Source: Datisca glomerata (taxonomy: Eukaryota; Streptophyta; Magnoliopsida; Cucurbitales; Datiscaceae). From it: a DNA stretch of 64,000 bases. Where the stretch lies: positions 498,215 through 562,214 of the forward strand of contig QANY01000091.1 of assembly GCA_003255025.1 (NCBI GenBank), read 5' to 3'. Shown here in pieces: positions 44,829-55,239 of the stretch. Each line of letters opens with the position of its first letter. Position 1 is the stretch's first letter. The notes below the pieces were generated by a model. That model had not been told where the DNA came from. It did no database searches and was given only the letters and a program-made list of their open reading frames with translations. The translations under genes and the position numbers were made by a program.

Positions 44829-45400
44829 ACCACTTGCAAATAACTCAATTGCAATTCATCTTCGATATTCTGACATTTGTTCTTGAGTTATTTCTTGGAG
44901 GTTCTTCCCATATGCGAAGGCTTCGACAAACTTAAAGGTGAATTCAAAAACACAATTAAATAATATGTATGAAATTTTAAGTAGACTTTCAAAAAAATGT
45001 ATATTTCATTTACCCATTCTCTTGTTGTGGACACTTCATGATCTCATATTTTCACTCATCTTTGGGATTAACCTTCTGTCTTCTCTCATATATGTTCACC
45101 ATTTGAAGAAGCCGAGAGACAATCTTCATGAAAGGTTTCATTATTTCATTGTACAAAGAACGTTGATATGGTGTGTTCATGGAGTTATAAATACGAATAC
45201 ACTGGCCAATCAAATCAAGCTCCACCGCAATCCAATGCCTGGTTCACATTCATTGGAAAGATAACCTTATCTAACCGTTCCCAGCTCCTTCCAAAATTCA
45301 TCTGCAAGTCGAGGACCAGGTACCAAAGATGATGATCAACGTCAATATCTCAGCCCGCAGGATCTTGCTCAAACTCTGCCATTCGGCCAAACAGGCCCTC
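44829..45400 (-). pseudogene. Ulp1-type SUMO protease domain of the second MULE system
   Basis: Reading down from about 45400: a lead-in with LVLDLQMNFGRSWER, then VIFPMNVN, a short frame change, and HWIAVELDLIGQCIRIYNSM with the catalytic His. This continues as NEIMKPFMKIVSRLLQM and DEWKYEIMKCPQQENG to about 44997. A 60-bp intron-like gap follows. Then FKFVEAFAYGKNLQEITQEQ ends near 44829. The segment that should hold the catalytic DCG triplet reads NCVFEFTFKF, so the active site is damaged or misread. It is homologous to the Ulp1 part of the gene at 852-7090 but linked to the other palindrome family. The DUF1985 part is not seen. Confidence 0.75.
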
Positions 45401-45449
45401 ATGTAATGTCACGGGAAAAATTTAAATCCGCAACGTCAATAAAAAATGG

Positions 45450-45540
45450 TCATGATGACTACACGAAGTCTACATGACACCCGTGAAGGGCGCGTGTAGA
45501 CTACACGAAGTCTACACGAGGCCCGTGAAGGGCGCCTTCC
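45450..45540. repeat. Palindrome array 9 (short)
   Basis: A few copies of CTACACGAAG/CTACACGAGG with GTGTAG counterparts, upstream of the Ulp1 exons on the minus strand. This mirrors array 2, which precedes the protease exons of the first Ulp1-like gene. Confidence 0.8.
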
Positions 45541-46135
45541 ACATTTTCCTTTAATACCCACAACTGAAAGCGGAAACTTATCTCACAGCCCACGAAGAAA
45601 AAGACAGCCCCTCAGCCCGCGAACAAGCCTCCATTCCCCGCTGTAGCTTGCCGTCGATTGTGGCTGAAGTTTTACTACCATTTCACCGGCATTACATCAT
45701 CTCACTCTTATCTCACTCTCATTCACAAAAAAAATTTCTCAATCTCTCAAATCACTAGCAAGAACTCCTCAAACACTAGGTATATTTCTAACTCCTTTGA
45801 TCTCTTAAATTTGTTCTTTAAATCTTGAAATTATTCATTTTTATGAATGTGTATGGATATATTTCATCAATTTTGTAATAATCTCTCTTAAACCCTAGAT
45901 TTTCATGTGTTTTGGGTTCTTGAAATCTTGAAATTATTCAATTTTATATGTATTTTCTCAATTATGTGATGTTTAAACTCTTAATTTGTAAGATTTTATT
46001 TATGAATGGGTTGATATATTATGAAATTGTAGTTATTAAATTTGAATTTGTAGATTAATTTGTAGAATTTTTCGATCTAGTTCTGAAATTGTTGTGTATT
46101 GTTTAGTAGGTTGACAAATGGGGGAAAGGCCTATG
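45541..46135. other. Probable leader region of the plant-mobile-domain gene
   Basis: It begins with a GC-richer stretch and CTCACTCTTATCTCACTCTC, then becomes AT-rich. No coding sequence was found. It may be the former 5' untranslated region and first intron of the gene that follows. Confidence 0.4.
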
Positions 46136-46139
46136 ATAG

Positions 46140-46235
46140 TTTTATGTAATTCAATGTAATATTTGACTTAGTACATTTTTATGTAATTCAATGTAATATT
46201 TGACTTAGTACATTTTTATGTAATTCAATATAATC
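46140..46235 (+). repeat. 37-bp tandem repeat, 2.5 copies
   Basis: TTTTATGTAATTCAATGTAA followed by TATTTGACTTAGTACA repeats with period 37 (the ATG of the unit falls at 46144, 46181 and 46218). Confidence 0.9.
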
Positions 46236-47580
46236 ATTATATTTCGAACGTCACTCATTTTCAAGATATCATGAAGCCTGGACAACAAGATAACTCAGTG
46301 TTGTATTTACAGGATCAACATATATCTCAACATGTTTAGGACCAGGAGGATTCCCGTGCTTTACATTGTCAGTAACATACTGCAGTTGTTCATCAGAACA
46401 TACCACTCCATAGACGTATTATTCCAAATTTGATATGTGCTGGATTTTATGGAGTTGCGAGAGTTGTGTTTATCGCCCTCGACTGGCACTTGATCACATC
46501 TTTTGTGGAGAGATAACGTCCTGAACACACACATTTCATATGGCACATGGTGAGTATACTATCACTCTACAAGATGTGTAAATACAGTTAGGACTTCCAA
46601 TTGATGAGATGACGGTAACGGGTAGTACACATCGAGATTGACCAAGGATATGTAAAGATTTATTAGGATTTCAACCAGGCCCATGTGAGTTACAGGGATC
46701 ACGTTTACTTATGACATTTTTTATTGCACATTTCCCCCATTATCTGATGATGATGACGAGCTTTATGTGCAACGTTATGCACATGCATATATTCTACAAC
46801 TTATCGGAGGTACCCTTTTTGTGATAATACGTATTAAAGTATGAAATCTTACCATTGGATTGTTTCTACGGTACTGATGTAATTAGTTTCGAACCATTAG
46901 ATCGATAGGATGGCTTAGATTCAATCAATTGAGGAAGTAGCTTTTCTTTGTCTTCTTCGTTGTTTACCAAAGAACAGGAAGAAAACTCTAAGTTCAGCAA
47001 TATCTTTAGAGTAGAATGTTGGGCATAGTTCCCTCAAAGCATGTATATAGATATTTTAATTTAAAATTAATAAAAATATAATTTTCTTATAATTATCCTT
47101 ATGAATTATGATTGAATAATTTGTATAAATATTTGAAAATATCATATTTATTACTGAGATTATGATCTTGTATTCTTACGAGATGATTAAGATCATAGAT
47201 AATGAATAAAATAGTCCACAACATATTAAAGTATGAAATCTTTAATGAATAGTTACTAGTACGGTTCATTAAGCATTTTGAATGGAAGTGATCTCTATCT
47301 GGATCACTGATATGGATAGACATCTTAGTGAAAGTATTTTATGTAATTAGATTATATAGAACATGACCGATATGGATTAATATCTTTACTAACTTACAGT
47401 TTATCATAAAAATTTAATACACATCAATCAGACGATCATCTGTAGATCAGTCTAAATCTTAAAAAGTCATGATACTATGCATGTCTACTGAATCTTTTGA
47501 TTCACTTGTTAAAGTTTGTTTGTAAAACAGACTAGTGACTTTTGTTTTAGAGATTCACTGATATGTATGGCTGGGAATAT

Positions 47581-47760
47581 AAACCCTAAACCCTAAAAAC
47601 CCTAAAACCTTAAAACCTAAATCCTAAACTCCAAAATCCTAAACCCTGAACCCCAAAACATAAACCCTAAACCCTAAACCGTAAAACCCTAAACCCAAAA
47701 CCATAAATCCAAAACTCTAACCCTAAACTTTAAACATTAAACCTTAAAATCCTAGACCCT
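47581..47760 (+). repeat. Telomere-like repeat block 1
   Basis: Degenerate run of AAACCCTAAACCCTAAAAAC-type units (plant telomere repeat CCCTAAA) with many one-base changes, inside the solo LTR. Confidence 0.9.
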
Positions 47761-47936
47761 TGAGTGAATATTTCCATGGGGACTAACTAGTATGAATATG
47801 TAATAAATAGATTTAACTAAAGAAGATTTAACTTGCAAATATGGCAGTAATAGTAATGATGAATCAATATGGTTAAAACTAACTTGAGATTAAGATGATT
47901 AATAAAGTAGAATGAGATAATATTTGCAAAGTAGCA

Positions 47937-48085
47937 AACCCTTAAATCTTAAAACCCTAAAACTCAAAACCCTTCACCCTAAAAATCCTAAAACCCTAAA
48001 ACCCAAAACTCTAAACCCTAAAAAACTTAAACCCTGAACCTTAAACCCAAAAACTCTAAAAACCCTAAATACTAAACCTTAAGGA
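47937..48085 (+). repeat. Telomere-like repeat block 2
   Basis: Second degenerate CCCTAAA run in the same LTR, about 175 bp after the first and in the same orientation. Confidence 0.9.
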
Positions 48086-49720
48086 TCAAATTTATACTAC
48101 AATTATTGAGCTCAAATTTATAATACGATTATAAATTGACCATTCACTAATGAATTAATGGTACTTAAGGATCAATAGGTAATTAGAAGGGTAAAATGGT
48201 AATTTTGACCAGCTCTAATTTACGAAACAAGAATTGGAGGATAGAACTACATGAAATGATTATATCAATAGACTACACGAGATTACTATGTAAATATATT
48301 CTGTAATTACTAAGAATTCAATTTCATATTTATAGTGGAATAATAATAGAATTAATAAATAAGATTATTTAACTAAAGAGTTTAATTAATAAGCTGATTT
48401 ATTGGAGCTTATAATTATGGGTCCATGGTCCCCAATCCACCTCTGTACTACACAGTGTAGGGTGTGAATGTTTCAGGATATAAGAAAATGACTAGCATGA
48501 GAAAGGAATTAAATTTCTAGGACAAGTATATAATTATAAGATAATTATGTGATATTAATTAATTAATTAAATTATTTATTGTAATTTTTAAAAATTATAA
48601 TTAAATAATTATATCGATTAATTTTGTACTAATCGATAAGTGCTACAATATATTTTATTTATAAAATTAAATAATATTAAATTTATAAGATAATAGTTTA
48701 AATTTTGAAGTAACTGATTGGTTAATTTTGAATTAACATATAAGTTGATTGTTAGGATTTTATCAGATAAGTTAATTTTGAATTAACTGATATTTATGAT
48801 TATATGAGATCATGCATAAATATTTATCTGATTAAAATAATAAATTTGAAAATTAAAATTTGCCACGTGACATTTCAGAATGTCACACGTCAATCACTAA
48901 TTTTGAATCAGTGATTGGCGGAGCACACTGTAGTGCAACGTGGCACTGCAGTGCATGCATGGCACACTGCAGTGTCACATGCCACTATAGTAGTACCGCA
49001 AGGTACTACATTGTTGCGTTGAACTACAAGTGGGTCTCATTGTAGTATGGCGCAGACTGCAGTGGGTTCCACTACAGTGTCAAATTTCTAATTATTTATT
49101 ATTTTAAAACTCTAAATCTAAGGAGCCTTGTCCTAGATATAGATAATATTCTATTGGCCTCCTAAGAGAAAACACAGGCATCTTATCGATTAATCGTTAA
49201 TCAAAGTTCTGTGTATTCTCTAATTCTTTCTCAAAACTCTGTCTCAAAAAAATCTTTTTTCTAAATCTCTAGATCTCATATGTTGAGTACATCTAAAGAC
49301 ACAAATGTATTCTTGATCTATCCTACGTACTCACACACGTCTTAATGTGTTCGAGGATTGACAATCTTTGGATCTCACAGTCCGTTGTTCGTGAAATCTC
49401 AAGTTCGTTATTTGCAAGGACGTTTGATAGACTACAAGATGTATAATTCATTTTTTTATGTCTATGATTTTATGTATAGATATATAATGTATTCGATAAG
49501 AAAAATTATTTTTAAAAACATGTGGTGACAATTATTTTTTTGATCGATAAATTTTTTTTAGTCCAAAACGCATCCATTGAACGCGCTGCGATTCCAACAT
49601 GGAATACCTCGTGCTCTGATGCTTTTTAGTACTCCCAGATCATTCATTCGTGGTTGCTCGATCTGTATTTAAGGAATAAGCAACGCATTCCCCCTTTTAT
49701 TTTTTTTTATCAAAATATTG

Positions 49721-49999
49721 TATAGGTTTTCTAGTTTTAATTGTCGTCATTTCTAAATATTAACATCGAATTATTTTAGGATGAGTCACAAGGAGTCGAG
49801 TAAGTCTAATGATTCAAATATTTAAACTGAAGCTCTTCAGGAGCAAGGGCAGGTCATAGTATCTCGTGATTTATAAATAGAAGACCCTAGGACTGATGTT
49901 GGAGTAAAGTAGAGGAACACGTTGTGCCTTTTACGATCGATGAATCGTTGTTAATCCTTGAGCAAGATATGCTTGAGGAAATTTGGGCTGTAAATCACA
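49721..49999. other. No confident gene
   Basis: A short frame from the ATG at 49782 (MSHKESSKSNDSN) soon meets a stop. It may be the start of the gag-like remnant that follows. Confidence 0.35.
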
Positions 50000-50735
50000 T
50001 ACATGGGTATATAAAATTGAGAATTCCCAAAGAGAAAGAAGTTTTTAGTTGTACAGGGATGGTGAAGCAGCAATAAATGAGGTTGCACTGGAGTGTGGTC
50101 TGAGGTTGCCTTTACATCCATTCATGAGCGAGTGGATTACTCGGGTTGGTTTAGCTTCTTGCCAGCTTAAAATGGCTGGAGACATATGTTGGTATGTTGG
50201 ATCTTATGGCACAAATATGTTGAGGAGCCCATTACTTCTGAGGAATTCTGTTAGTAAATCTAGTTGAAGAATATGTTGAGGAGCCGTTACATATGTTGGT
50301 ATGTTGGATCTTATGTCCTCACGTTACAACGATTGGAAAGAGAAGTGGTTCTTAATATCTGAGGATTGAGAGAACTTACCTTGTGATGACCAAGCTAACC
50401 TATAGGGGTTCCTTGCCACTTCGGTACTACATGTAAACTTAAGTCCAAAGTAAGCTACGGTTGAACTAAATAAGTCTTTAGAACTAATTTTGAGAACTTT
50501 GTTTTTGTAGTTGGGAAAAGAGCTCTGGAGGTTGAGCTCTGAGCCGTGGAATATATAAAAAGATTCTTGACTTATGAAAAGTCAGCAAGGTCTTTCAAAA
50601 CTCACATCACTGACCAACAACTTTTGGATGTTGAGCTTTATGTTGAACCAAATGGGGATGTTATGAGTCTGGTTCAAACTTCAAAGAGAAAGAAAGTCAA
50701 TGACACTAGAATCTACAAGCATTTCAACAAATGAG
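50000..50735 (+). pseudogene. Transposon gag-like remnant
   Basis: Frame 50049-50267 reads NEVALECGLRLPLHPFMSEW and ITRVGLASCQLKMAGD, resembling the gag-like domain of plant retrotransposons (family pattern: GLRFPLHP followed by a QL.PN.W motif). About 50546-50734 (YIKRFLTYEKSARSFKTHIT) could be a later part of the same protein. Several stops lie between. The assignment rests on motif resemblance only. Confidence 0.45.
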
Positions 50736-50959
50736 ACATAACAAGAATCAAATGGATTCATGCTCTACATTGTTAGTTGCATTTGGGGGCAACACATCAT
50801 GCCAGAAGGAATGATAGAGTTACTCTTAACCTTGGGAGAAGCACCTTGCCATGCCACCATCCTTGTTGTATTCACGGTTGTGTACTCAATATGTCAGCAC
50901 AGCTACCACTATCAATTAATGTACGTCAAACTAACATCGACTATCATGAGATAAATAAC

Positions 50960-52440
50960 CAATGCATCTGAATGCGACTGGCCTACCCAGTGTGCCTTTT
51001 CCTCGATAAAGTAGAGTAGCTCGCCGCTCGGTACTTGTGGTTTATGATAGCATAAACATTTAATATTATTGGTTGATGGATCAAGCATCCTCTTCTTCAG
51101 ATAACTCGACGAGCTTGTCCTCCTTTTTTTTGTTGTGGCAAAAACACTATAATGTGTGGGTTCTACCTCATGTATTGATTGATGCCTTCCTGTGTTCGAT
51201 TCGGATTCACCTCCACCAGGTCTGCCGAAAATAACATTAATTCCTTAGCCTCCACTTTGTTTATTTCCCCTCATTTCTTACCTTGAAGAACTCATTTCAT
51301 CTTTGTTCCTCTTAATACTGATAGACTCTTTCAGGAACCATCTTGTATCAATGACTCAATCTTTTCTGACAAGTCAAAATACCCTTTTGTGTTCTGGCAT
51401 GTATCTCGGTAGTAGAGACGATATTTACTATTGTTATTTTTCCCAACTGGAGTTCAGTTTCTCCTAGGAAGTCGACCGTGTTCATACACAGATTGATGTT
51501 AAACATATGCTCTTTTGGAATAGTATGAGGGGTATATAAGGTTTATTTGCTCACAAAAATTGGGGTTTCCCCTTTCATCATGCCTAGAGTGTTTCCCTCA
51601 ACTCGAGCTTTTCCTTTGTGCTGCTAGGAGCTGAGTGGCTTTGGACCATCATTCATCTCGACTCAGTGATATATTTTCTTTAGGTTAGCAACATTGTTTC
51701 CTTCTCCTTCGTTCATTTGAGCTTTGAAAATATCCTTGCCCTTTATGTACTTGTGAACCCTGAATTGGAGCTCCATTAATAATAACAATGAGTTTTTGGC
51801 TAAGGACCACCATAGTCTTTGGTCGTTTCTTTAGGGCACATCGCTTTCTATGTTTTCGCCTATTCTACCACTTTAATAGGTCTGGTAGAATATGTCACTT
51901 TAGTTCTCTCTCTTATGAAGAATCTCCCTAAGTTCGACTTCATTCACCTTTTCCTAGTCATGAGGTGTTGAGGTAGGGACTTGATTCCAGTTAGATTATG
52001 CTACTTCTTTTGGCTCAGGTGTGACGGATTTATGGGGTTGAGCTAGGTTTGGGGATTGGAATGATAAATGAGGATGTTGGATAATATTTGGGGCTAGGTT
52101 TGCAGCTACGGCTTTCATCATTTAGGCATGTTTATGCAGTCTAGGGCTGAAAGCCTTACTTTTGCTCGCCTTTTTTCTCTCCTAAGGGGTGGAGATTGAC
52201 CTTCGGTGTTTTTTTAGGAAAAGGGAGGGACATCAGCTTTTAGGTGGTTTGCATCTTCAAAGCGTGAGTTTGAACTCATGGTTTATTTTATAAGGGAAAG
52301 ATGAGTTGATGAGGTTGGGTGTATTTACTCACACCATCCAATGTAGTCCTAAAGAAAGGTTTGGGAGTGGCTTGCTGGTGTTCCTTACAGACGACGCTAA
52401 TTGATGCTGCCCAAATCCAGTCAACACATGCGCATCTCGT
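50960..52440 (-). pseudogene. Ty3-gypsy gag remnant
   Basis: The minus strand at about 51420-51270 gives YRDTCQNTKGYFDLSEKIES followed by LIQDGS, matching the gag segment before the protease in plant Tat/Athila-type elements (pattern YHRDxGHxTExC...LKxxIExLIxxG). The rest of the block has only short decayed frames. Full limits cannot be set. Confidence 0.45.
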
Positions 52441-52787
52441 TGGTGAGTTGATATCATACACCAAAAATATGTTTAAAAAAAACTAAAGGACAAATTACAT
52501 CGGTGGGGTGGAGCCTTGTAAAAGAGCCTCGAATGCATAAGTATTTGACATGTAATTTTGTATGATAATCATAAAGAGGAGTTGGTCTTACCTCTTTAAA
52601 ATAGTTGGATGGGGATATATAAGAAAAGTTTAGTTTAGCAAGATGGATTAGATGAGAAGACTTCAATATTCCTTTTCATCCTATTGGTCAAGAGGCAAGT
52701 GGCATATAATGATGTTGTCTCTAAACCAAATATTAAGTGATGGTTCTAACATTGATAATGATTGAGGTGTATGAGAGGAGTTACTCA

Positions 52788-53288
52788 TGTTGGATACTTA
52801 ATCTAACATTGGACTTATATGTAAAATAATTATATGTTGCAGACTCTCAAATAAAACTAAACTCAATTACAAGTGATCAATTAAGGTTTGGACAATTAAG
52901 GTTTTAATATATCTGATAGCTTGTGAACCATTTAATGTGTAGAGACTTTAAGATAATTTCTATTTTTACGATAGGTTAAAATAAAAATATCAAAAGATGA
53001 ATTATCTATAAGTGATTATGGTCTTCAGGTCACATGATAATGAGAAATCATTCTATTCTCCCTAATATCCCATCATTAGAGAAAAAATTGAGAGGCTTAA
53101 TCAAAGGGGACTCTCGAATAGAGAATCATGTAAATCTGAAAGGCCAACCGCTCGGCTCTTAACAGCGATCTATCGTCATGGATTCAGGTACGCTTCCGCC
53201 TATATTGTTTTGATTCTTGGTGTGTTCAACATGAAATCTTGAGGTTTTATACGATACAATTTATACCGATATGTTTTTTAATCTAATA
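52788..53288 (+). repeat. 5' LTR of the copia element
   Basis: It starts TGTTGGATACTTAATC and ends AATCTAATA (terminal CA mutated to TA). It matches the 3' LTR over most of its length, including GAGAGGCTTAATCAAA and CGGCTCTTAACAGCGATCTA. Confidence 0.9.
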
Positions 53289-53290
53289 AG

Positions 53291-53302
53291 TGGTATCAGA
53301 GT
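53291..53302 (+). other. Copia primer-binding site
   Basis: TGGTATCAGAGT, complementary to initiator tRNA-Met, two bases after the 5' LTR. Confidence 0.9.
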
Positions 53303-54609
53303 AACTCATGTAGAATCGTTGATAATTGGAATTAAGTTTTAGATCTATGATTATATGTGTTTATATGTTTATCTTTTGGTGTTCTTAAATTTGATAATTG
53401 TTTGATAAATTATTAGATTTAAGAATAGTATTTTCTTTTCCTATGGTATTTTTCAGTATATATATTTGTTTAAATTCAGACCGCCGGCCAGCGGTGTTGA
53501 TGGTCGACGTTGGCAGGTGACCGACGTGGTGGTTTGGCCGCGCCGGTAAGGAAAAGCCGCGACTGAAGGAGAAAACCGCGGCTTTGGCCGCAACTGTAGG
53601 TTGAAGTCGCGACTGTCTAAGGAAGCCGCGACCTTGGTCGCGGTTGACTTAGAAAGAGCCACGACCAAGGCCGTGGCCGTCTGTCGGAGCTGCAGCATCA
53701 AGGACTGTCGGCCATGGCCGCCAGTCCCTTTGGGGGTTGAAACCCTAGGGTGAAGGTGAAACATGTTCACTGGTCAGGTTGACCCATGAACATTAGGCAT
53801 GGGCTATGGGCTTGCCCACAACCTTGTTTTAAAACGGTTGGGATTTTTCAACCCTTATATCTGTTTTAATATTAATTTTTTTAATTAATTAAATTAATTT
53901 TGAATTAATTTACAAATCAATTAATTAATTTTATGAAAATTTATTAAATTAATTTTAAGGATCGTAAAATTAATTTTAATTTAAGGATTTTCAATAAATT
54001 ATTTTGATTATTTTTGGTTAAAATAATTTCTAGACAATTTTTTAAGGATTATCAATAAATTATTTTAATTTTTTTATGGATTTTTTGGTTAAAATAATTT
54101 CAAAACAATCTATTCTAAGGATCGTAAAATTAATTGTTTATCAGTTAATTTAAGGTTTAAAATCAGTAATATTTTAAATTCAAACATTAGTATGTTATAG
54201 ATGAATTAGTTGAAGTAATACGTCGCCAAAGTGATCTCTCTTGTGAAAATTAATTTGTCTTGAAATATAAAAGGTTATTTGTGCGTGTAACTTATGTGAA
54301 TATTTATTGGCCCAAAGGAAGGTAATTATTTGACAGAATTACATGTGCTTCTGTGGTAATAAATACGTGATGATTATTTGGTTTTACATGTGAACAATAA
54401 ATCGGCTCAAAGGAAGGTTTCTTGTTTGACATATTATTTATCATCAATGTTTGATTACTACTCCAAGACATCACTTACAAGTTAATATTTGTTGCCAAAG
54501 TCATAATATTAATGGAGTGTCCGATGTCTTGAGATGGGTTATTTTTTTACTATTGTTTGGATTTATTATTGTTTTAAGATTTATGTGAGCTTATTTCATT
54601 TCTTGTTCT

Positions 54610-55190
54610 CTGTTTAGCTATACTCCTGCTAGTATCACGACCAACATCAATTCAATTCTAGTTCTAAATGGCTCAAACTTCAAGTTCTGGAAAGATAATC
54701 TCTTGATAGTTTTTGGAGTCATAGATCTCGATTTTACGTTAAAGACTGATTCTTCTGCACATCTTATGAATAAGAGTACCTCTGACGATAAGAGGAAGAT
54801 AGAGATGTGGGAGAGATCAAATAGCATGTGTATGATGATCATGAAAAAAGCCATTCCAGAAGCATCGATGGGCACTATATCTGAAAAGATAACTACAACT
54901 AAGGATTTTCTTGCAGACATTGAAAAGAGGTTTGTCAAGAACGAAAAGGCTGAAATTGGTACGCTCTTGTCAGACCTAATTTCAAAGAGGATAAAAGTAA
55001 AGACAATATCATGGAATACATTATGAAAATGTCTCACATTATTTCAAGGTTGAAAGCACTAAAACTTGAACTCTCTGAGGACTTGCTTATGTATCTGTCC
55101 GGCACAGTTTAGTAAGTTTAAGGTGAGATATAATTTTCAGAAAGAGACTTGGTCTTTGAATGAACTCATCTCACACTGTGTTCAGGAAAA
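54610..55190 (+). pseudogene. Copia gag
   Basis: LNGSNFKFWKDNLLIVFGVI, then a segment DDKRKIEMWERSNSMCMMIM and FLADIEKRFVKNEKAEIG, the arrangement of plant copia gag (UBN2 type). A stop at 55024 and a frameshift precede SLNELISHCVQEKKR. The CCHC zinc knuckle is absent, so the element is truncated at the gag C-terminus. Confidence 0.8.
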
Positions 55191-55239
55191 GAAAAGAGTG
55201 AGAATTAAGTACACGAGGTACCAAAAGAAAATTAACCAG

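Larger units (their letters stand above)
47017..49599 (+). mobile_element. Solo LTR (2.6 kb) with TGTTGG...CCAACA ends
   Basis: It starts TGTTGGGCATAG and ends CGATTCCAACA, giving the TG...CA and six-base inverted ends of an LTR, flanked by TAGAA (47012-47016) and TGGAA (49600-49604), a 5-bp target duplication with one mismatch. No internal retrotransposon coding region is attached, so it is a solo LTR left by recombination. The interior is AT-rich with two telomere-like blocks and a segment of TGCAGTG-type short palindromes (about 48920-49070). Confidence 0.75.
46270..49720 (+). pseudogene. Plant mobile domain (PMD / MAIN-like) protein, split by a solo LTR
   Basis: From the ATG at 46270 (MKPGQQDNSVLYLQ) the frame leads to ICAGFYGVARVVFIALDWHL, then FHMAHGEYTITLQDV and LGLPIDEMTVTGSTHRD, RICKDLLGFQPGP and YVQRYAHAYILQLIGGTLF. 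These are the hallmarks of the plant mobile domain (PF10536), found in MAIN-like proteins and in many transposons. Stops occur at several places. The frame is interrupted at 47016 by an LTR; a Trp/Leu-rich stretch that could be its continuation follows at about 49605-49720. Its position beside the MULE 2 system suggests transposon cargo, but it may be an independent decayed gene. Confidence 0.65.

Noticed and set aside
47581..48085. True telomere or chromosome end
   Set aside because: The repeats are degenerate, short, split in two and enclosed in a solo LTR within ordinary sequence.
53453..53770. Minus-strand 105-residue frame in the copia leader
   Set aside because: It lies in a GC-rich non-coding leader with internal AGCCGCGAC-type repeats, antisense to the element, and resembles no known domain.
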